11,529 bases of DNA from JBGPTK01 sp041497605 (GTDB lineage: Bacteria; Acidobacteriota; Terriglobia; Acidiferrales; UBA7541), in NCBI GenBank assembly GCA_041497605.1, contig JBGQGW010000121.1, positions 1 through 11,529 on the forward strand, given 5' to 3'. Positions within the stretch are counted from its first letter, which is position 1. Every line of letters starts with the position of its first letter. The translations under genes were made by a program, and so were the position numbers. The notes under the pieces were generated by a model. It saw nothing but the letters and a program-made list of their open reading frames with translations. It was not told the DNA's origin and did not search any database. Shown here in pieces: positions 8,601-11,529 of this stretch.

Positions 8601-8827
8601 TGCAGGCTGTACTCGCCATCGCCATTCGTCTGCACGGTGCGCGAGTAACCGGTCGATTTGTTCACCGCGGTGACGTTGGCTTGGGCTACGCTACTTCCGC
8701 TCGGGTCGATCACCCGGCCATTGATGGTGGCGGTCACTGTCTGCGCGGCCGCGGAACCACCAAGAACAGCAAAACATGCCACGAGAACGATTCCGGAAAA
8801 ACACACCCCAATCAAAATGCGTTTCAT
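5621..8827 (-). CDS. TonB-dependent receptor with carboxypeptidase-regulatory-like N-terminal domain (Oar-like)
   Basis: A 1068-residue outer-membrane receptor for TonB-driven uptake of an unidentified large or scarce nutrient. A signal peptide (MKRILIG, hydrophobic core, GGSAAAQ) is likely cleaved near residue 29. Residues about 31-117 form a carboxypeptidase-regulatory-like beta domain (INGRVIDPSG start, GEYSLQALPVGTYDITVEHSGF middle). The plug follows, with the NLPVNGREF segment (149-157) and a GRATAGIVNILTRSGTNDWHG block; the rest is a barrel ending in the aromatic terminus VARFEF. Length and architecture match the receptors abundant in Acidobacteria. ATG at 8827 was chosen over the GTG two codons upstream because GGGGAGGGG sits about 7 bases before it. 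LVAC at 15-18 mimics a lipobox, but the AAAQ site fits better. No TonB, ExbB or polysaccharide enzyme is adjacent, so the substrate is open. Confidence 0.95.
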   Translation of the reverse strand: MKRILIGVCFSGIVLVACFAVLGGSAAAQTVTATINGRVIDPSGSSVAQANVTAVNKSTGYSRTVQTNGDGEYSLQALPVGTYDITVEHSGFRKETRTVTVQIGDVLTLDLNLVLGSVSQETTVQAEAPVTEPTQTQVSTVITQNQIQNLPVNGREFIDFALLSPAVQIGDTTSGSTDVIVEPVTKISFAGQNIHFNFIAVDGADDISTASGIQRGTPPQESVQEFRVINTQYNTDFGRATAGIVNILTRSGTNDWHGSLYEYFRNDAMDATSILAAPGFNVLRQNQFGASIGGPVKKNKAFLFANYEAQRRAESPTYNSAVLNNLTAINNVKTTTFHLPAENLFVLRDGNTDNGFLRFDENINEKNYLYVRYFVNNGRLTNQSPLNNGFDLPSAFKNNYINDQSVAGGLTTSFSPSLVNELRMQYAHRSFDFPVVSTQPHLELANTFAVGVNRGNPDIYRESRFELVDNVTYTKGKHTVSFGGNFDRVSTYESFPLFYPFEADFGTLQAFLGTDGQACAPPPAGPACPDPFVIFFERFNSSTTPPFSEPSLAGGTAVYQGGAISQSIRNAASATLDHTYNGLFIQDKWRATDRLTLNGGLRWEFETWPSNVLNSQLKNFDPRLGLAYNIGTSKHFVLRAGFGLFHGIIPSPLLMCQAPSCGGLTKYPGRPFENGLNAKTGLFTFASAPFITNFALNALLNNGTYPDGTPAAFLGCPGGTLAGCGFEQDATVVRFVQDHKNPYGIQASIGIEFEPMKDMAVSISGIHLRGVHLGSFYNVNQPDPSGSVQVHSSSGAVGCKKVFFNFAFPPPVTPPNCGPYPAPPNALIPGFRNNQFSIFFEATSRWDSVYDGLLFSMEKRLSHGFSYGLSYTFAHSIDDGPNPSFVLIPQDSLNFRGERGNSADDIRHRFVGNATFASPNTWNAVARNFTFSTIITLQTPLSFTKYAGSDVNGDVFGNNDRVGIEGRDTFRGDTLQTVDIRLARKFPFNEKMNFQLMFEAFNLMNTVNIRYFNTTYGATDFCPFNPAAPGCGGSTHAGSLDGSPNPLYGTPSAVFNPRQLQLVARFEF

Positions 8828-8855
8828 AGCCACCCCTCCCCTGCCAGAAGATAAG

Positions 8856-8874
8856 TGCTATCGAAAGAATAGCA
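8856..8874 (-). promoter_or_regulatory. Hairpin in receptor mRNA leader
   Basis: TGCTAT and ATAGCA form a six-pair stem with a seven-base loop. It lies in the predicted untranslated leader of the receptor mRNA, between the promoter and the ribosome binding site. A role in mRNA stability or regulation is only inferred. Confidence 0.4.
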
Positions 8875-8888
8875 TCCGGCTAATCGCG

Positions 8889-8916
8889 AATATAGCTCTA
8901 CCCTGAAAGCTGTCAA
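8889..8916 (-). promoter_or_regulatory. Sigma70-like promoter of the TonB-dependent receptor gene
   Basis: On the minus strand a perfect TTGACA (8911-8916) is followed after 16 bases by TATATT (8889-8894), a 5/6 match to the -10 consensus. The predicted start of transcription near 8882 leaves a leader of about 55 bases before the ATG at 8827. This is the strongest promoter visible in the window and suggests housekeeping-type expression. Confidence 0.7.
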
Positions 8917-9253
8917 GCTCTTTCGCAAGCTGCTAACCCCGACGCTATACCCGCATATCTTAATTCTTTGGCCAATAGTCTCTCGACCGGCCTCTTTCTC
9001 GACTTGCGCTCGCAACGGGGCGTCGCTGAGACGAAACAACTTCAGTTTACAAAATGACGCCGCAGAGTATGGCGTCCCTTGCGCACAAGTTTTTTCGCGG
9101 TTTTGAAGTGGCCCAAAAGTGTGCAGTAAGGCAATTGGCGTTACACTGCCGGGTCAGTTTTCGATAATTCGACTTATCACTACCGGCCCGCAATTTATTG
9201 CACCGAACAACGTATACTTGCGCCGCACACTACCCCGCCGAGGAACTGCGAAG
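8917..9253. other. Intergenic region between receptor promoter and accessory cassette
   Basis: This stretch of about 340 bases separates the divergent receptor gene and the small hypothetical gene at 9254. It holds one copy of a 20-base direct repeat (9106-9125) and a TATACT (9213-9218) that could serve as a -10 box for the gene at 9254, though no good -35 accompanies it. No convincing coding sequence was seen; the in-frame extension of the 9254 gene back to a GTG at 9119 is not supported by a ribosome binding site or protein-like sequence. Confidence 0.5.
9106..9125 (+). repeat. Imperfect 20-base direct repeat, left copy
   Basis: Matches 10221-10240 at 18 of 20 positions, including a perfect 11-base core AAAAGTGTGCA (9115-9125). 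The two copies are 1115 bases apart, in the same orientation, and bracket the small-gene cassette. They could be recombination or element-end sequences; no transposase or integrase is visible. Confidence 0.6.
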
Positions 9254-9460
9254 ATGCGAGACGAAGACTGGATTAAAACACTTGAAGACGGCAGAAGAGT
9301 GAAATTCATCTACCAAGAACTGGTGGAAGACGGAGCATTCATAACCGCGCAGATTGAACGGAATGAGGTCGTCTATTCGGTCGTATTGACCAAAGCAAGA
9401 AACCCGCTTAGTCGTGAAGATGTTGAAAGCCATTTCAAGGGAGAGCTTTCAAAGAAATAG
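9254..9460 (+). CDS. Small hypothetical protein
   Basis: A 68-residue, charged, soluble protein that I do not recognise. The pattern alternates strand-like segments (RRVKFIYQEL, AFITAQIERNEVVYSVVL) with a lysine-rich C-terminal helix (REDVESHFKGELSKK), consistent with a small beta-sheet plus helix fold. The ATG at 9254 is chosen because GAGG lies about 10 bases upstream and a possible -10 box (TATACT, 9213-9218) lies 35 bases upstream. An in-frame GTG at 9119 would add an unconvincing N-terminus. No signal peptide or membrane segment is present. It is the first gene of the cassette bracketed by the 20-base direct repeats. Coding status is plausible, not certain. Confidence 0.6.
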   Translation: MRDEDWIKTLEDGRRVKFIYQELVEDGAFITAQIERNEVVYSVVLTKARNPLSREDVESHFKGELSKK

Positions 9461-9555
9461 TACCACTGATTTTTGAGCAGTCTCGGAAGCGGCATGGCGT
9501 TGCCAGTTTACGTTTCTATTTTTATTTTTCGCCGTCTAGACTTCGACCGCGCAGT

Positions 9556-9747
9556 TTATGCACTATAGGCGGTCTTGAACGCTGTTACGACGTGCGGCAT
9601 TCCGCTAGGCCACATAATCCAGTTGGCGGAATCGCAAAGTGGGCATTCAACTGTGAGGCTTGCCAAGACTGTCTCTATGTCAGTTGATCCTGTGACCTGA
9701 AACATCTTCTTGCATACCTGGCAACTGAAATACATTAATTTTTCCAC
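9556..9747 (-). CDS. Small zinc-ribbon-like protein
   Basis: A 63-residue protein with two CxxC knuckles, C9/C12 (SCQVCKK) and C35/C38 (ECPLCDS), separated by 22 residues, as in zinc-ribbon proteins that bind nucleic acids or protein partners. The GTG at 9747 is chosen because a perfect GGAGG lies six bases upstream on the minus strand; an ATG four codons later is further from that site, and the longer reading to 9831 ignores it. It diverges from a second, differently spaced zinc-ribbon gene starting at 9934. No enzyme domain is attached. Function is unknown; zinc binding is inferred from the cysteine pattern. Confidence 0.68.
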   Translation of the reverse strand: MEKLMYFSCQVCKKMFQVTGSTDIETVLASLTVECPLCDSANWIMWPSGMPHVVTAFKTAYSA

Positions 9748-9933
9748 GGGAGTCCTCCCCTGATAGCTCGCAAGGGTGCAGCCAATCAGATCGCTCCAGA
9801 CTCCATGCTTAACGTCTATTTTATATAGCACTTGTTAAGGCCAATTGGAATACCAGGCCGCCAGTAGACGCACCGCGCCCCCTCAGTCGGCTGGCCACTC
9901 TGCAAACTTCAACGAGTGCGTTAAATTGTAGAG

Positions 9934-10155
9934 ATGCCCTTCGCGGTCGCAGACTGTCCGGCTTGCAAGCAAAGAATCCGCCTCGTTTGGAAGCTCGGCG
10001 GAAAGAAGATCAAAACTCCGAAGATCATTCTGGTTTCGTGCCCACGATGCCGACACAGATTCGAGCAACCACGAATGAGCCTGATTGAGTTTTCGACCGG
10101 TAAGGAAGGCTTTACAGCAGTCGCTACGGTAGAACCTAGCGATTTGAAGTATTGA
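9934..10155 (+). CDS. Small zinc-ribbon protein
   Basis: A 73-residue protein with CxxC knuckles at C8/C11 (DCPACKQ) and C36/C39 (SCPRCRH), separated by 24 residues, followed by a basic and phenylalanine-containing stretch and a short strand-like tail. The pattern resembles MJ0042-type or general zinc-ribbon domains, but no specific family is claimed. The start ATG fits the domain (the first knuckle is eight residues in), though the ribosome binding site is weak (TAGAG just upstream). The 186-base gap to the divergent zinc-ribbon gene may hold shared promoters; I see no strong boxes. A minus-strand reading over the same bases is less protein-like. Confidence 0.65.
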   Translation: MPFAVADCPACKQRIRLVWKLGGKKIKTPKIILVSCPRCRHRFEQPRMSLIEFSTGKEGFTAVATVEPSDLKY

Positions 10156-10220
10156 ACCAGCCAGATACTTTTTCGAGCGTCGCCATTATGCGTTTCCGTT
10201 TTAATTTGTTGCTTCCAAAA

Positions 10221-10240
10221 AAGTCGCCTAAAAGTGTGCA
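10221..10240 (+). repeat. Imperfect 20-base direct repeat, right copy
   Basis: Second copy of the sequence at 9106-9125 (18/20 identical). Its end forms part of the palindrome TGTGCACA (10235-10242). Immediately downstream is a short GCAGC/GCTGC hairpin-forming stretch. It marks the right end of the cassette with the small hypothetical and zinc-ribbon genes. Confidence 0.6.
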
Positions 10241-10334
10241 CAAACAGCAGCGCCTTGCTGCGTATCGTGGGTAGTGACTCATCGTGATTCGAGGTATAAG
10301 ATCACAAAATCAATTGTTCTCCGATGGTTGAAGG

Positions 10335-10607
10335 ATGTGGCAGATTCTCAAAAGTAGGTCCACTACTCTGCTGCCGGTGCTAGTGGCAGAAGCATTTGCC
10401 GTTTGGTCCGTATTTAATTCCACTAGTCGTGCCCTTAAACTGTTGCTGGCGTTCTTGGCCGTCTGGTTGGCAATCAGACACCAAGAAAGTTTGGGTAGGC
10501 GAATAGGCTGGGCAGACCTTTGGTGGTCTTGGCCGTTGGTGTTTTTGACCATCGTAGGCGTCGCGTTCTTTGTGTTGACTGCTGCACATGTTCTTGGTTT
10601 CTTTTGA
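10335..10607 (+). CDS. Small hypothetical membrane protein
   Basis: A 90-residue hydrophobic protein with about three membrane segments (near residues 11-27, 33-48 and 67-88), tryptophan-rich around 59-66 (WADLWWSW) with a basic loop RHQESLGRR between helices 2 and 3. I do not recognise a family. The ATG is the first start after an in-frame stop three bases upstream of AGG; GAAGG abuts it, which is closer than ideal, so initiation could be slightly downstream. The reverse strand over this stretch is also open but gives a low-complexity, cysteine/lysine-mixed product that looks less real. It faces the endonuclease gene convergently. Confidence 0.5.
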   Translation: MWQILKSRSTTLLPVLVAEAFAVWSVFNSTSRALKLLLAFLAVWLAIRHQESLGRRIGWADLWWSWPLVFLTIVGVAFFVLTAAHVLGFF

Positions 10608-10740
10608 CCCTGGCCCAACGTCTACACCAGCCTGCTCGCCCGTGGACTGCCCGAAGACAGAGTAGAGTGACTTCGTTCTATGGAGGCACAGCCTATGGTG
10701 AATAAGGAACGCAAGGAACTAGAATTGTGAACAGCTACAA

Positions 10741-11445
10741 CTACAGAGGGAGCACCACAGGAGTGCCGAGACGAGGGTGCTTCAGAAGGGACAAAAGGTC
10801 CTCTGTCCAGTCTGGCGTCAGTGGAAACGATATATCCTCAAGAGTTGCAAGGAGCACCTTTTGCACTTCGGGAGGATATTTCTTGTACGTCGAATGTTTC
10901 AGGTCTCTGTTCTTTTTAAACGCGAATCGCCACGTTCCGACGAATGGTTGCAGGCTGACACCAAGAATGTCGTATTCACCTGCCCGATAGCAGGTCGTTT
11001 CAATCCTAGTCCCATCGGCAAGGGTCAATTTCCTTCTATCAGAGGCGTCATTTTGGACCTTCCCTCTAAAGTTTCCTTTTTCGACTTCTCTGATCGAGTT
11101 CGTTTGAAGGGACTTCAGTTGAATTGTGTACCGTCTGCCCTTATAGTCAAAGGTCCGGTCCGATTTTGTTTTCTTATGGTCGTCGGGCTTGAAGTGGTCT
11201 GAGACTTTCAGATCGTCGAGGAAGTTAACAAAAGCCGCTTCTGCGACATATCCATAGATGATGCCGCGAAGACTCGGATTTTCCATGATGAGTCTGCGGA
11301 GAGGTTTAGGATGAATCCAGTGCTTCGGGTCACGGATATTGTCGAGAACCTCATCCAAAGTAATAGCACGCTCAGCTTTCTCTGGAACTACCGGGATATT
11401 AGGAATTTTTGGTTGCTTCTCGGGAAAGTTTGGCTTCTTCGGCAT
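10741..11445 (-). CDS. PD-(D/E)XK-type endonuclease, probable restriction enzyme
   Basis: A 234-residue protein with hallmarks of the PD-(D/E)XK nuclease fold, which cuts DNA using Mg2+. After a proline/lysine-rich N-terminus (1-25), a helix GIIYGYVAEAAFV (61-73) supplies a conserved glutamate (E69). D100 (TFDYKG) is followed by the strand RYTIQLKS carrying Q109-x-K111, a QxK variant of the usual ExK as seen in Mrr-type nucleases. Further on, DASDRRK and a GEYDILGVSLQPF..TWRFAF segment (157-176) resemble the later core strands of restriction endonucleases. ATG at 11445 is preferred (a TTG lies one codon before), with a GAGGAAG ribosome binding site inside the upstream gene, whose TGA overlaps the ATG by one base. 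Lower G+C than the left genes suggests transfer. Recognition sequence is unknown. Confidence 0.68.
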   Translation of the reverse strand: MPKKPNFPEKQPKIPNIPVVPEKAERAITLDEVLDNIRDPKHWIHPKPLRRLIMENPSLRGIIYGYVAEAAFVNFLDDLKVSDHFKPDDHKKTKSDRTFDYKGRRYTIQLKSLQTNSIREVEKGNFRGKVQNDASDRRKLTLADGTRIETTCYRAGEYDILGVSLQPFVGTWRFAFKKNRDLKHSTYKKYPPEVQKVLLATLEDISFPLTPDWTEDLLSLLKHPRLGTPVVLPL

Positions 11446-11529
11446 CAACGCTTCCTCTCTCCGACGAGGGCGGACGCTGAAATGCCAAGACCCTTTGCCA
11501 CCTTGTGGATACTGACGAGCGTTATGTTG
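11445..11529 (-). CDS. C-terminal end of XRE-family/controller-type regulator, partial
   Basis: The minus strand is open from the right edge to a TGA at 11445-11447, giving 27 residues. The sequence ITLVSIHKVAKGLGISASAL has the shape of the last helices of a Cro/C1-type helix-turn-helix domain (pattern TL..I.K.AK.LG.S.S.L), followed by a short charged tail ending in RKR. The stop overlaps the endonuclease ATG (TGATG), so the two are translationally coupled. This matches controller (C) proteins that precede restriction endonucleases. Only the C-terminus is in the window, so the DNA-recognition helix is not visible. Confidence 0.6.
   Translation of the reverse strand, partial: NITLVSIHKVAKGLGISASALVGERKR

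Noticed and set aside
9511..9533. T-rich run after the 68-residue gene, as an intrinsic terminator
   Set aside because: Only a four-pair stem (GGCA/TGCC) precedes it, with a gap before the T-run; not enough to call.
10680..10730. 16-codon ORF with a GGAGG-like site, in the gap before the endonuclease end
   Set aside because: Too short to support as a gene; it could be a remnant or chance.
10777..11202. 141-codon open frame on the plus strand
   Set aside because: It is antisense to the endonuclease gene, which has nuclease-like motifs and a coupled upstream gene.
1..11529. CRISPR arrays, tRNA or rRNA genes
   Set aside because: No regularly spaced repeats and no recognisable tRNA or rRNA sequence were seen on either strand by eye; a tRNAscan and covariance search would settle it.

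Overview
The window looks like a piece of an Acidobacteria-type chromosome. The main evidence is a very long TonB-dependent receptor with an N-terminal carboxypeptidase-regulatory-like domain (Oar-like architecture, heavily expanded in Acidobacteria), in a G+C-rich background. This taxonomic call is an inference from gene content, not from a marker gene.

Left part (1-2122): the small iron-sulfur subunit (cut by the left edge) and the FAD-binding medium subunit of a xanthine dehydrogenase/CO dehydrogenase-type molybdenum hydroxylase lie on the minus strand and overlap by 23 bases. Diverging from them is a MobA/MocA-like nucleotidyltransferase, the kind of enzyme that builds the dinucleotide molybdenum cofactor such hydroxylases use. 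The large catalytic subunit is expected beyond the left edge.

Middle (2135-5468): four closely spaced minus-strand genes read as a likely operon. They encode a flavin reductase-like protein, a luciferase-like (LLM) flavin monooxygenase and two unrecognised membrane proteins. The membrane proteins overlap by an ATGA and together carry three copies of one four-helix unit with a conserved HxH motif. The monooxygenase substrate and the role of the membrane proteins are unknown; this is the best candidate here for an undescribed system.

Receptor block (5469-9060): the 1068-residue outer-membrane receptor on the minus strand has a convincing sigma70-like promoter, a leader hairpin and a strong ribosome binding site. 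A long perfect-but-one inverted repeat follows its stop codon.

Right part (about 9100-11529): this is visibly A+T-richer and accessory in character. It holds a small hypothetical protein, two diverging small zinc-ribbon proteins, a small membrane protein and, at the right edge, the last codons of a probable XRE/controller-type regulator. That regulator is translationally coupled to a PD-(D/E)XK-type (probably restriction) endonuclease. A 20-base imperfect direct repeat (18/20) brackets the small-gene cassette. No methyltransferase is visible; if this is a restriction-modification locus, it should lie beyond the right edge.
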